NCBI GenBank assembly: GCA_001788835.1
Contig: MFXK01000022.1
Span: 1 to 64,000, forward strand
Direction: 5' to 3'
DNA: 64,000 nucleotides
From: Candidatus Peregrinibacteria bacterium RIFOXYB2_FULL_33_20
Lineage (GTDB): Bacteria > Patescibacteriota > Gracilibacteria > UBA1369 > GWF2-33-10
Made by a program: the position numbers and the translations under genes
The notes under the pieces: generated by a model
What the model was told of the DNA's origin: nothing
The model's database searches: none
What the model saw: the letters and a program-made list of their open reading frames with translations, nothing else
Shown here: piece after piece, positions 1-7,539 of the stretch
Numbering within the stretch: position 1 is the stretch's first letter
Layout of the letters: every line of letters starts with the position of its first letter

Positions 1-297
1 TGGATGTTGCTTAGTATTTCTCATTATTGTCTCAAATAATTCTCTAGCTTCAGGAGATAATTCTGTTTTTGGTGGGTTTTTAAGTAATTCTCCCATTCTT
101 TTTCTTGGACTATTAGGTTGTTCTTTAGCTCTTGTTAAGAGCATATCTGGGGAAATTGATGTATTGGTTTGTTTTGATATACTTCCAGCTAAAGTAATCA
201 CATCTAACAGATTTTGATCAGATGATTTAGATTCAGCCCTTCTATCTGGTCCTTTATAAGTTGGGGTATCTATCATTTGAGGAGTTGTTTCAGACAT
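1..297 (-). CDS. hypothetical protein, C-terminus beyond window
   Basis: An open frame of 99 codons runs from an ATG at 297 off the left edge, so the C-terminus is missing. The visible part is hydrophilic and contains short motifs such as GPDRR and SPRKRMGELL, with no signal peptide or membrane segment. I do not recognise a family. A promoter-like TTGACA sits 52 nt upstream of the start. It is transcribed away from the neighbouring GIY-YIG element. The reading frame is clean over its whole visible length, which supports a real gene, but nothing in it indicates function. Confidence 0.6.
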   Translation of the reverse strand, partial: MSETTPQMIDTPTYKGPDRRAESKSSDQNLLDVITLAGSISKQTNTSISPDMLLTRAKEQPNSPRKRMGELLKNPPKTELSPEARELFETIMRNTKQHP

Positions 298-324
298 AAG
301 TTAAATGTTAGATTAACAAGATTT

Positions 325-354
325 AAATATCCCACGGGTTGACAATTTTGTCAA
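325..354 (-). promoter_or_regulatory. putative promoter with operator-like inverted repeat
   Basis: On the minus strand TTGACA (354-349) lies 17-18 nt before an AT-rich -10-like hexamer (about 331-325), upstream of the partial gene starting at 297. The -35 box is one arm of an inverted repeat TTGACA-AAAT-TGTCAA (339-354), so a repressor site overlapping the -35 is possible. This is sequence inspection only. Confidence 0.4.
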
Positions 355-378
355 TACAAAATTTTTTGGGATTATATC

Positions 379-862
379 GGATCAAGCAGAAAATGGTTTG
401 AAAAAAATTAATTTATCGTCAGATGTCATTCCAGATTTAGTCTGGAATCTAGTAGAGGACTAACATCGATAGTGTTTTCTGTATTTTATATGGAGGATTA
501 GTTAAAACAAATAATACAAATTTTTCCAGTTAGGATTATCTTTTTCAATTCCTGATATTACAGTATCAAATTCTTCATACCATACTAATCTTGATACATT
601 ATATTTTGATGAAAAGCTTTTATTAATTTGTTCTTTATGTTCAGTAATTCTTCTTTCTAAATTATTTGTCATTCCTACATATAAAGTACCATTGCGTTTA
701 CTAGCAATAATATACACAAAATAAGTTTTATCCATAAATAATCATTATACTTACTGGATTCCAGTCTTCACTGGAATGACCTTACGACAAATAATATCCA
801 TCATTTCTGGTTTTTTCATGAATTTTTTAAATTATTTATTCAAACTATTTTCCGCTTGATCC
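379..862. mobile_element. palindrome-bounded GIY-YIG element, copy 1 (intact-looking)
   Basis: The outer ends are imperfect terminal inverted repeats: GGATCAAGCAGAAAATGG at 379-396 and its near reverse complement ending at 862 (835-862, ending CGCTTGATCC). Inside are two palindromes of the ATTCCAG...CTGGAAT type (425-449 and 755-779) that flank the small GIY-YIG gene at 502-735. Two related copies lie elsewhere in the window: a decayed one at 52296-52736, and a short one at 32850-32987 that lacks the gene. The shared ends, shared palindromes and different internal lengths support a mobile unit. The mechanism is inferred; no obvious target-site duplication is seen. Confidence 0.65.
502..735 (-). 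CDS. GIY-YIG endonuclease domain protein, internally shortened
   Basis: A 77-aa protein of the small stand-alone GIY-YIG type (UvrC-like nuclease fold, COG2827-like). It shows Y8-V-Y-I with the usual spacing to Y19-V-G-M-T, then NLERRITEHK, where the family has its conserved Arg and His, and later VWYEEF. In typical relatives a Lys/Arg-rich helix (EKQIKxW type) follows ISGIE before the NPNWxxL end. Here ISGIE runs directly into KDNPNWKNL, so roughly 15-20 residues appear to be deleted in frame. The catalytic half is complete, but the shortened C-terminus may impair folding. It is the only gene of the palindrome-bounded element around it, and a more decayed copy lies at 52434-52589. Confidence 0.75.
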   Translation of the reverse strand: MDKTYFVYIIASKRNGTLYVGMTNNLERRITEHKEQINKSFSSKYNVSRLVWYEEFDTVISGIEKDNPNWKNLYYLF

Positions 863-868
863 ATTATA

Positions 869-2029
869 TCAAGATGTTTTTAGGATCACTATCTCATAAG
901 TATCTTTTGCAATCATAAATTCTTCATTTGTTGGAATAGACATAATATAAGATTTTGATGATTTATCGCAAATCATAACTTCTTTACCAATAGCTTTCAG
1001 GTTTTCTTTTTCATTAATTTTTAAACCAAAAAAATCCATATTTTCTATAATATCTTTTCTTATTTTAGGTGAATTTTCTCCACTACCACCGGTAAAAACT
1101 AAAATATCCAAACCATTCATTCCGGCAATATAAGCCCCAATATATTTTTTCAATCTATAAATATAAATATTATAAGCCAAAATCGCTTTTTTATCTTTTT
1201 TCTTAACTCCATCCAAAATATCACGCATGTCTGATGACTTTTCAGAAACCCCTAAAAGTCCGCTTTTTTTATTTAAAATTTCATTTATGTCATTTAAATT
1301 TAATTTTTCTTTTTTCATAATATAGAACAATGCCCCAGGATCAACATCACCAGATCTTGTACCCATAACCAAACCTTCAAGCGGAGTCATTCCCATAGAA
1401 GTATCAACTGACTCTCCATTTTTAATCGCTGTTAAAGAGACTCCATTACCCAAATGACAAGTTATTATTTTTTGCTTTTTGTAATTTAAATTTAAGATTT
1501 CACATGCTCGTTCTGCTACATATCTATGACTAGTACCATGAAACCCATATTTACGAACTTTGTATTTTTTATAATATTTAAAAGGTAAGCCATAAGTATA
1601 CGCAAAATCTGGAATTGTATGATGAAAAGCTGTATCAAAAACAGCAACCTGCTTTACTTTTGGTAAAATTTTCTTAATAGCCAAAATTCCTTTTAAATTC
1701 AAATGATTATGAAGTGGTGCAAGCTCAATGCACTTTTCAATTTCATTTATTAATTTATCATCAATCAAAATACTTGATTTAAATTTCTCGCCTCCATGAA
1801 CAACTCTATGGCCAACAGCCTTTATTTCTTTTAAATTTTTTATTGAACCGTATTTTTTATCAACTAATTTATTGAACAAAAATTTTATTCCATCTTCATG
1901 ATTTTTTATTTTTGCGCCTTTAAGTCCTATTTTATCTATAAGTCCTTTTGACAAAACAATATCAGAAGGCATATCTATCAACTGATATTTAATCGAAGAA
2001 CTTCCGCAATTTAGAATGAGAACGTTCAT
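869..2029 (-). CDS. ackA: acetate kinase
   Basis: A 386-aa ASKHA-fold acetate kinase (acetyl phosphate + ADP to acetate + ATP), the ATP-yielding step of fermentative acetate formation. It shows the N-terminal NCGSSSIKYQL signature, HRVVHGG, HLGNGVS and the GTRSGDVDPG phosphate-binding region. The length is close to the family norm of about 400. It is the last gene of the ilvB-ilvN-pta-ackA series, 102 nt after pta. No Shine-Dalgarno sequence is visible before the ATG. The 3' end lies only 6 nt beyond the end of the GIY-YIG element. Confidence 0.97.
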   Translation of the reverse strand: MNVLILNCGSSSIKYQLIDMPSDIVLSKGLIDKIGLKGAKIKNHEDGIKFLFNKLVDKKYGSIKNLKEIKAVGHRVVHGGEKFKSSILIDDKLINEIEKCIELAPLHNHLNLKGILAIKKILPKVKQVAVFDTAFHHTIPDFAYTYGLPFKYYKKYKVRKYGFHGTSHRYVAERACEILNLNYKKQKIITCHLGNGVSLTAIKNGESVDTSMGMTPLEGLVMGTRSGDVDPGALFYIMKKEKLNLNDINEILNKKSGLLGVSEKSSDMRDILDGVKKKDKKAILAYNIYIYRLKKYIGAYIAGMNGLDILVFTGGSGENSPKIRKDIIENMDFFGLKINEKENLKAIGKEVMICDKSSKSYIMSIPTNEEFMIAKDTYEIVILKTS

Positions 2030-2131
2030 AAAAATGTAAAATGAATAATGAAAAATTAATAATTATAGTTGTGCTTCGCACATTTAACTTGTATTTAAAT
2101 TCTTCCTTCATTTTTCATTTTCAATTTTTCA

Positions 2132-3145
2132 TTATTCATTATTCATTGCCTGTATCCCTGTCACAGCCACCATATCAATAATATCATCAACAGTACAAGC
2201 TCTGGAGAGATCATTCATTGGAGCACTTAACCCCTGCAAAATTGGTCCGATAGCTCTGGCTTTCGTCAAATATTGAACCAATTTATAAGCAATATTACCC
2301 GCTTCAAGTGTTGGAAAAACTAAAACATTAGCTCTACCTGCGACAGAAGATTCATCAAAAGCAGACTTTCTTCTGGCGGCAAATTCATTTAAAGCGGCAT
2401 CAGCCTGTAACTCGCCATCAATTTTCAAATCTGGATTCAAAGATTTTGCAATTTCTAAAGCTTTAATAACTTTATCACACATTGCTTCATTTTGAACACT
2501 TCCTTTAGTCGAAAAACTAAGCAAAGCAACTCTTGGATCTAAACCAGCAATGTTTTTCGCTGTCTCTGCCGAACAAATAGCAATTTGAGCTAATTCTTCA
2601 GATGTAGGGGTTGGTCTCACTGCGCAATCAGCAAAAACCAAAATTCCATTATCACCAACCCTTTTATCTTCAAAAAACATAATAAAAGCACCTGAAACGA
2701 CATTAATTCCTTGTTTTGCTTTAATTATTTGCAAAGCTGGATGCAAAACTCTGCCAGTAGAATGAGCCGCTCCAGCAACAACCCCATCAGCATCTCCATT
2801 TTTCACCAAAGTTGCGGCTAAATAAAGTGGATTTTCAGCTAATTTTATGGCTTCTTCCATAATCAAACCTTTATGCTTGCGTAATTCAAAAATCAAATTG
2901 CCATATTTTTCTTTATTTTTACTATCAAAAGGATCAACAAAAATAGCTTCCTCAATATTTTCCAAATCCATTTTTTGCGAAAATTTTATAATTTCCTGCT
3001 TATTTCCTAGCAAAGTAATTTGCGCTAATTTTTCTTTTAAAATAATATCTGCGGCTTTCAAAATTCTATCATCATTTGTTTCAGGTAAAACAATATTTTT
3101 ATTTAATTTTTTAGCTCTTTGTTTGATTTGTAAAAGTAAATCCAA
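2132..3145 (-). CDS. pta: phosphate acetyltransferase (short form)
   Basis: A 337-aa PTA/PTB-family enzyme that makes acetyl phosphate from acetyl-CoA and feeds acetate kinase encoded next to it. The conserved core is seen in NGDADGVVAGAAHSTGRVLHPALQ (residues about 112-135) and near the C-terminus in GPILQGLSAPMNDLSRA. It is the short single-domain form, without the N-terminal DRTGG regulatory domain of the E. coli enzyme. The start is TTG at 3145: an in-frame TAA lies just upstream and no closer ATG keeps the N-terminal helix. It lies 51 nt after ilvN. Confidence 0.96.
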   Translation of the reverse strand: MDLLLQIKQRAKKLNKNIVLPETNDDRILKAADIILKEKLAQITLLGNKQEIIKFSQKMDLENIEEAIFVDPFDSKNKEKYGNLIFELRKHKGLIMEEAIKLAENPLYLAATLVKNGDADGVVAGAAHSTGRVLHPALQIIKAKQGINVVSGAFIMFFEDKRVGDNGILVFADCAVRPTPTSEELAQIAICSAETAKNIAGLDPRVALLSFSTKGSVQNEAMCDKVIKALEIAKSLNPDLKIDGELQADAALNEFAARRKSAFDESSVAGRANVLVFPTLEAGNIAYKLVQYLTKARAIGPILQGLSAPMNDLSRACTVDDIIDMVAVTGIQAMNNE

Positions 3146-3196
3146 GTGAAAATTTTAAATTCTAAATTCTTAATTCTTAATTAATTCAAAATTTCC

Positions 3197-3739
3197 TCAC
3201 CCTTCCCCCCTATTCATCGCTGTAACTCCGGTTCTGGCAATTTCTTTAATCCCGAATCCTCTAACTAAATCCAAGAAAGATTCTATTTTCAATGAATCGC
3301 CTGTTATTTCAACTATAACTGAACTATGAGAAACATCAACAATTCTTGCTTTGAAAATATCAACAATCTGCATAATTTCACTTCGTGTGGATTTTGTAGC
3401 ATACAACTTGACTAATGCTAATTCACGGACAATTTTTTTATCCAATGTTAAATCGCTTACTTTCGTAATTTCAATTATTTTATAAAGCTGTTTAATTAAT
3501 TGTTCTGTGTTTGTTTTAGTCCCATCAACCATAATTGTAAGCCTGGAAATTCCTTTTTCTTCTGTGTGACCAGCCGTAATGCTTTGAATATTAAAACCTC
3601 TTCGTCGAAAAAGACCTGAAATTTTACTAATCACACCTGGTTTATTTTCCGCAAGTGCAACCACAATATGTTCTGTCTTGATCTCAACATTTTTTCTTTG
3701 AGTATAAAGACTCCGTCGTTGTTCAGTGGAAAGGGACAT
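3197..3739 (-). CDS. ilvN: acetolactate synthase, regulatory (small) subunit
   Basis: A 180-aa regulatory subunit that binds IlvB and normally confers valine feedback inhibition. The N-terminal ACT domain (residues about 24-95) has the typical ENKPGVISKISGLFRRRGFN motif. A second ALS_ss_C domain follows (about 100-175). Length and domain order are normal for the IlvN/IlvH family. It lies 86 nt downstream of ilvB, separated by AT-rich direct-repeat-like DNA, and is followed by pta. Whether it keeps valine sensitivity cannot be read from the sequence. Confidence 0.95.
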   Translation of the reverse strand: MSLSTEQRRSLYTQRKNVEIKTEHIVVALAENKPGVISKISGLFRRRGFNIQSITAGHTEEKGISRLTIMVDGTKTNTEQLIKQLYKIIEITKVSDLTLDKKIVRELALVKLYATKSTRSEIMQIVDIFKARIVDVSHSSVIVEITGDSLKIESFLDLVRGFGIKEIARTGVTAMNRGEG

Positions 3740-3825
3740 GGAAGAAAAATTTTAAATTCTTAATTCTTAATTTTAAATTAATATATTTTGTTTCCTAATT
3801 CGAAATTCAAAATTCAAAATTTTCC

Positions 3826-5556
3826 CTATAGCCCTGTTATAACCTCATCCAAACTCTTGCCTGCAGGGACCATAGGATAAACGTTTTCTTCATGTTCAAC
3901 AACAAAATCACAAAGAACTGGACCTTTTTCTTGTCTCATTTTCTTAATACACTCAATCATTTCTTTATGTGTTTTTGCTCTATAGGCTTTCATACCACAC
4001 GCTTCTGCCAATGCCTTAAAATCAGGATTATAAAGAGCTGTATGAGAATAATTTTTATCAAAAAATAACTCCTGCCACTGGCGAACCATTCCCAAATATG
4101 AATTGTTTAAAATTGCAATTTTGATTGGAATATTATCTTGCATTAACGTCACAAGTTCTTGAATATTCATCATCACACTTCCATCTCCAACAATAACCCA
4201 AACTTCTTTCTTTGGTTCAGCAATTTTTGCTCCCATTCCCGCAGGAATGCTATATCCCATAGTTCCAGATCCTCCCGAAGTTAAAAGTTGATTTGGATTT
4301 TTGAATTGAAATTGTTGGGCGACTATCATTTGATGTTGACCAACATCAGTTGCAAGCACAATATCACCTTTTGTCTGATTATAAAGTTCGGCAATAACAG
4401 CTCTCATTGAAATAGAATTTTTCCCATCACGGCCACTAGAATCTTTTAACCTATGTTGAGAAGGCAAAGGGTATTTTTTCCTCCATTCATTAATTTTTTT
4501 ATGCCAATCAGTAATTTGTGGTTTTTCAATTATTTGATTTAGTTCAATTAAAATATTTCGAGCATCCCCAACAATTGGAAGCTCGCAATGAACATTTTTA
4601 CCAATTTCAGCAGGATCGATATCAATATGAATTATATGCGCATTTGGAGCAAAATTATCAGCTTTGCCTATAATTCTATCATCAAAGCGTGTCCCAATTC
4701 CTATAATAAGATCTGCCTCCTGTACAGCATAATTTGAATGAACAAATCCATGCATCCCAAGCATACCCAAAGCATATTTATGATTTTCCGGAAAAGCTCC
4801 AAGTCCGTGCAAGGTTGTTATAACTGGTATATTTGTTTTATTTACAAATTCCATTAACTCAAGCATAGCATTAGAAATCAAGACCCCATGACCAGCAATA
4901 ATAACAGGTTTTTTTGAAGTTTTGATCCATTGCGCGGCTTCTTTTATCATTTTTTTATTACCTTGCAAATTTGGTTTATAACCAGGGATATCCACTAAAT
5001 CTGGATATTCAAATTTTTCAACAATCTGATTCTGAACATCTTTTGGAAAATCTATCAAAACAGGTCCTGGTCTACCTGTTTTGGCTATGTGAAAAGCTTC
5101 TTTAATAATCTTTGGTATATCTTCAGCATCATTAATTAAATAACTATTCTTTGTTATCGGCTGTGTAATACCAATCATATCAGCTTCCTGAAAAGCATCA
5201 GTCCCAATCATAAATGTCGGGACCTGCCCTGTAATTGCAATTATTGGCATTGAATCCATATATGCATCATAAATTCCTGTAACCAAATTTGTTGCACCAG
5301 GCCCTGATGTCGCAAGGCAAACACCAATTTTCTTATGACCTGTTACACGACTATAACCTATTGCGGCCAAAGCCGCGGCCTGTTCATGCCTTACAAGAAT
5401 ATGTCTAATTTCAGGAAAATCTGTTAACACATCATAAAAAGGTATTATCGCGCCACCTGGATAACCAAATATATCTGTCACTCCTTCAGCAATCAAACTC
5501 ATTGCCATAATATGCGCTCCAGTAAGGTTTTTATCTGTTTTTTTAAATTTATTCAT
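3826..5556 (-). CDS. ilvB: acetolactate synthase, catalytic (large) subunit
   Basis: A 576-aa thiamine diphosphate enzyme condensing two pyruvates to acetolactate, the first step of valine/leucine synthesis and also an entry to acetoin. N-terminal Pyr domain with GYPGGAIIPFYDVL and the catalytic Glu in HEQAAALAAIGYSR. The central domain lies at about 200-330. The C-terminal PP domain has GDGSVMMNIQELVTL and LNNSYLGMVRQWQELFF, which fit ALS rather than pyruvate oxidase. It is the first gene of ilvB-ilvN-pta-ackA. The 5' leader (5557-5675) holds a Leu/Ile/Val-rich leader peptide and competing hairpins, so attenuation is likely. A terminator-like hairpin ends only about 6 nt before the ATG, and no Shine-Dalgarno sequence is seen. 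Confidence 0.97.
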   Translation of the reverse strand: MNKFKKTDKNLTGAHIMAMSLIAEGVTDIFGYPGGAIIPFYDVLTDFPEIRHILVRHEQAAALAAIGYSRVTGHKKIGVCLATSGPGATNLVTGIYDAYMDSMPIIAITGQVPTFMIGTDAFQEADMIGITQPITKNSYLINDAEDIPKIIKEAFHIAKTGRPGPVLIDFPKDVQNQIVEKFEYPDLVDIPGYKPNLQGNKKMIKEAAQWIKTSKKPVIIAGHGVLISNAMLELMEFVNKTNIPVITTLHGLGAFPENHKYALGMLGMHGFVHSNYAVQEADLIIGIGTRFDDRIIGKADNFAPNAHIIHIDIDPAEIGKNVHCELPIVGDARNILIELNQIIEKPQITDWHKKINEWRKKYPLPSQHRLKDSSGRDGKNSISMRAVIAELYNQTKGDIVLATDVGQHQMIVAQQFQFKNPNQLLTSGGSGTMGYSIPAGMGAKIAEPKKEVWVIVGDGSVMMNIQELVTLMQDNIPIKIAILNNSYLGMVRQWQELFFDKNYSHTALYNPDFKALAEACGMKAYRAKTHKEMIECIKKMRQEKGPVLCDFVVEHEENVYPMVPAGKSLDEVITGL

Positions 5557-5562
5557 ATTAAG

Positions 5563-5587
5563 AAAAATCCGCTTTCATGGGCGGATT
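5563..5587 (-). terminator. intrinsic terminator of the ilv attenuator (3:4 hairpin)
   Basis: On the minus strand a 7-bp stem AATCCGC/GCGGATT with an 8-nt loop is followed by TTTTTC. It lies between the leader peptide and the ilvB ATG, so it would end transcription before the structural genes unless the 2:3 pairing forms. Confidence 0.7.
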
Positions 5588-5650
5588 AATTAATTACGCA
5601 AATCCACCCTTTATTATATAAGGACTAATGACACAATAAGGTGGAGATTT
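5563..5650 (-). promoter_or_regulatory. transcription attenuator of the ilvB operon
   Basis: Four segments can be read on the minus strand: 1, AAATCTCCACC (5650-5640, inside the leader peptide); 2, GGGTGGATT (5609-5601); 3, AATCCGCCC (5587-5579); 4, GCGGATT followed by T's (5572-5563). Segment 1 pairs with 2 (one bulge), 2 pairs with 3 (9 bp with one U-G pair), and 3 pairs with 4 (7 bp, then a T run). This is the textbook protector/antiterminator/terminator layout. Ribosome stalling at the Leu/Ile/Val codons would mask segment 1 and favour 2:3, allowing read-through. The pairings are seen directly; the regulation is inferred. Confidence 0.75.
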
Positions 5651-5658
5651 TTTTCCAT
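5614..5658 (-). CDS. ilv leader peptide (14 aa)
   Basis: A 14-codon ORF ATG...TAA encodes MEKNLHLIVSLVLI. Eight of 14 residues are branched-chain amino acids (four Leu, two Ile, two Val), packed at positions 5-14. It starts about 17 nt after the predicted transcription start and ends just before segment 2 of the attenuator. Its first codons overlap segment 1, as expected for a ribosome-controlled attenuator. The composition and position match leader peptides of branched-chain amino acid operons in other bacteria. It is far too short for routine gene calling. No strong ribosome-binding site is seen; an A-rich stretch precedes the ATG. Confidence 0.75.
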   Translation of the reverse strand: MEKNLHLIVSLVLI

Positions 5659-5681
5659 TTTTTTATAATTTAACTGAACTA

Positions 5682-5711
5682 ATTATAAATTATTTATAAA
5701 TTAAATTGCAA
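5682..5711 (-). promoter_or_regulatory. putative promoter of the ilv leader and operon
   Basis: On the minus strand TTGCAA (5711-5706) is followed after 18 nt by TATAAT (5687-5682). Transcription would start near 5675 and read through the leader peptide and attenuator into ilvB. The promoter lies directly after the end of rnc. Confidence 0.55.
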
Positions 5712-5726
5712 TGGATTTTAAAAAAA

Positions 5727-6440
5727 TCATTTTTTCTTCTTATCCCAGCCTTTCATTACCAAAGCACTTTGAGCCGCAGCTTGTTCAGCGATCTGTTTAC
5801 TCTTGCCAACACCAGTGGTAATTAAATCTTCGTTAATAAAAACCCCCATGGTAAAAGCCTTATCATGATCAGGACCTTCTTCCTTAATTAATTTATAAAT
5901 TGGGGTGATATTAAAAGTGGCTTGAGCCATTTCTTGAAATTTAGATTTAGCATCAATATGCAAACCTTTCTGCAAAATGTAATCTAAATAAATCAAAATA
6001 AATTTATTAATAAATTTATGGGCTACCTCATAGCCCTGGTCTAAATAAATTGCTCCGATCAAAGCTTCACAAGTATTAGCCAAAATATAACTTTTCTTAT
6101 CACCACCTGACTTCTGTTCACCCTTACTTAAATATAAATATTGTCCAAGATATAATTTCTCGGAAATCACTGCCAAATGCTTTCCTCGCACCAAAGCCGA
6201 TCGAAAATTTGTTAACTCCCCTTCTTGGTTATCATAATTTCTATACAAAAAATCGGTCACTACCAATTCCAACACCGCATCTCCCAGAAATTCTAATCTT
6301 TCATTAGATTCCAACTTTTCTACTTTATATTCATTCATGAAAGACTTATGGATAAAAGCATTATTCAATAAATCTTTATTGCGAAACGCAATACCAATCA
6401 TTTTTTCTAATTCATCATATTTATGAGGATCGTAGAACAT
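5727..6440 (-). CDS. rnc: ribonuclease III
   Basis: A double-strand-specific endoribonuclease for rRNA and mRNA processing. The RNase III signature NERLEFLGDAVLEL carries the metal-binding acidic residues; a second acidic cluster follows in NTCEALIGAIYLDQG. The C-terminal double-stranded RNA-binding domain runs from about DAKSKFQEMAQ to the end, including GKSKQIAEQAAAQSAL. The frame is open to an ATG at 6467, which would overlap nusB by 14 nt. I prefer the ATG at 6440, because it puts about 14 residues before the GIAF motif as in other RNase III proteins and avoids the overlap. It follows nusB and rpmF. Confidence 0.95.
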   Translation of the reverse strand: MFYDPHKYDELEKMIGIAFRNKDLLNNAFIHKSFMNEYKVEKLESNERLEFLGDAVLELVVTDFLYRNYDNQEGELTNFRSALVRGKHLAVISEKLYLGQYLYLSKGEQKSGGDKKSYILANTCEALIGAIYLDQGYEVAHKFINKFILIYLDYILQKGLHIDAKSKFQEMAQATFNITPIYKLIKEEGPDHDKAFTMGVFINEDLITTGVGKSKQIAEQAAAQSALVMKGWDKKKK

Positions 6441-6453
6441 GAAAAATTCTAAA

Positions 6454-6924
6454 TTAGGGATTATCATTCTGGCATGACTTCTCCTTGTTCATAATGGCAT
6501 TTAAAACAGCATTTACAAATTTAGGGGAAGATTCGTTGCCGAAAGTTTTGGCTAATTCAATTGCTTCATTGATGGCCACCACGGCCGGCACTTCTTGGCA
6601 GTCACCATACAAAATTTCATAAGTGCCAAGTCTTAAAATATTCATATCCACTTTGGAAATTTTATCCAAAGGGAAAGAAGGTGCGTACATTTGTATTTTT
6701 GAATCTATTTCTTCTAAACAACTATCTATATTGTTAAAAATTTTACGAATAAAATCAAGGTTTTGTTGATTTACAGTCTTAAATTTCTTTTTTTCCTGAA
6801 TAATATCAGCCAGTAACTCTTCATCGCTGGCATCAGGTTGTTCTACACAAATTCTACGAACAAAATCTTTCGCAAAAAGAGCTTGCAGTATGATTTCTCT
6901 GGCAAGATGTCGTTGGGAAAACAT
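6454..6924 (-). CDS. nusB: transcription antitermination factor NusB
   Basis: A 156-aa all-helical RNA-binding factor of the rRNA antitermination complex. It begins RHLAREIILQALFAKDF. The C-terminal half has the family pattern DKISKVDMNILRLGTYEILY...VPAVVAINEAIELAKTFGNESSPKFVNAVLNAIM, split here only for description. Length is normal. It lies between rpmF and rnc on the same strand, a common arrangement in this kind of genome. The ATG is preceded by an AT-rich leader of the type seen before many genes here, not by a Shine-Dalgarno sequence. Confidence 0.95.
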   Translation of the reverse strand: MFSQRHLAREIILQALFAKDFVRRICVEQPDASDEELLADIIQEKKKFKTVNQQNLDFIRKIFNNIDSCLEEIDSKIQMYAPSFPLDKISKVDMNILRLGTYEILYGDCQEVPAVVAINEAIELAKTFGNESSPKFVNAVLNAIMNKEKSCQNDNP

Positions 6925-7042
6925 TTAAAAATTTTAAATTCTAAATTATCTCGTAAGTATCCTCCCAGATTGAGCCTGAAATCCAGCCTGTTAGTTCAAA
7001 GTGTTCTTAAAATTCTGTACAAGCCACAATAGCATCTTTTCT

Positions 7043-7282
7043 TTACGCCTTTACTACCTTTATTTTCTCATCGCCTTTATTCATATCTATCATCTGTTTC
7101 CCTCGATATTTGCCACACTTCTGACAAACATTATGGGATAAAGTCTTGCCACCGCAATCAGGACAGATAGCTAGTTTAATTTTGTTAATCCAATAATTTG
7201 CTAAATTATTTTCCCACACTGAATGTCGAATACTACTTTTGGATTTCGATTTGCGGTATTTGGGGACTGGATGCTTAGCCAT
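7043..7282 (-). CDS. rpmF: 50S ribosomal protein L32
   Basis: A 79-aa L32 with the N-terminal AKHPVPKYRKSKSKS motif and a four-cysteine zinc ribbon (CPDCGG...CQKCGKYRG). It has a C-terminal extension of about 20 residues after the ribbon. It is the first gene of the rpmF-nusB-rnc group; the 118-nt gap to nusB is larger than elsewhere in the group. The upstream 250 nt, shared with the divergent giant-protein cluster, is very AT-rich and contains repeated AATTTAAAATTT-like sequence next to the start codon. Confidence 0.95.
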   Translation of the reverse strand: MAKHPVPKYRKSKSKSSIRHSVWENNLANYWINKIKLAICPDCGGKTLSHNVCQKCGKYRGKQMIDMNKGDEKIKVVKA

Positions 7283-7508
7283 GGCAGAAAATTTTAAATT
7301 CTAAATTTTAAATTCTAAATTAAGTGAAGAGTTATACTTAACACTCTATACTTAATACTTTATACTTTTTTAAGCTTTGCAAGTTTAATGGTACAAAACC
7401 AAAAATTCAATAGAATTTTATTTTCATACGTTAATCAATATTTTTAAGAAAAGTCCAGCATAAAGCCCTATTAACTCTCAGCTCCCAGTTCTCAATTTTT
7501 TTTATTTA

Positions 7509-7525
7509 TGCTAAAATATTAAGAT
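7509..7525 (+). promoter_or_regulatory. extended -10 promoter of the giant-protein cluster
   Basis: TGCTAAAAT followed by ATTAAGAT lies 15 nt before the ATG at 7540, so the leader would be short. The same extended -10 plus ATTAAGAT-like tail recurs upstream of the genes starting at 13539, 17032 and 43905 and, on the minus strand, 62315 and 57686. No convincing -35 is seen, as expected of an extended -10 promoter. Confidence 0.5.
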
Positions 7526-7539
7526 TATTTTAAGTGTTT

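Noticed and set aside
5557-5660. T-box riboswitch in the ilv leader, because AAAGGGTGGATTTGCG resembles the T-box sequence.
   Set aside because: The leader (about 119 nt) is too short for a stem I specifier domain, the match breaks after GGTGG, and a leader peptide with Leu/Ile/Val codons explains the same pairings better.
6838-7032. 64-codon plus-strand frame between nusB and rpmF.
   Set aside because: It overlaps the nusB 5' end antisense, has no family or promoter, and its composition is basic without structure.
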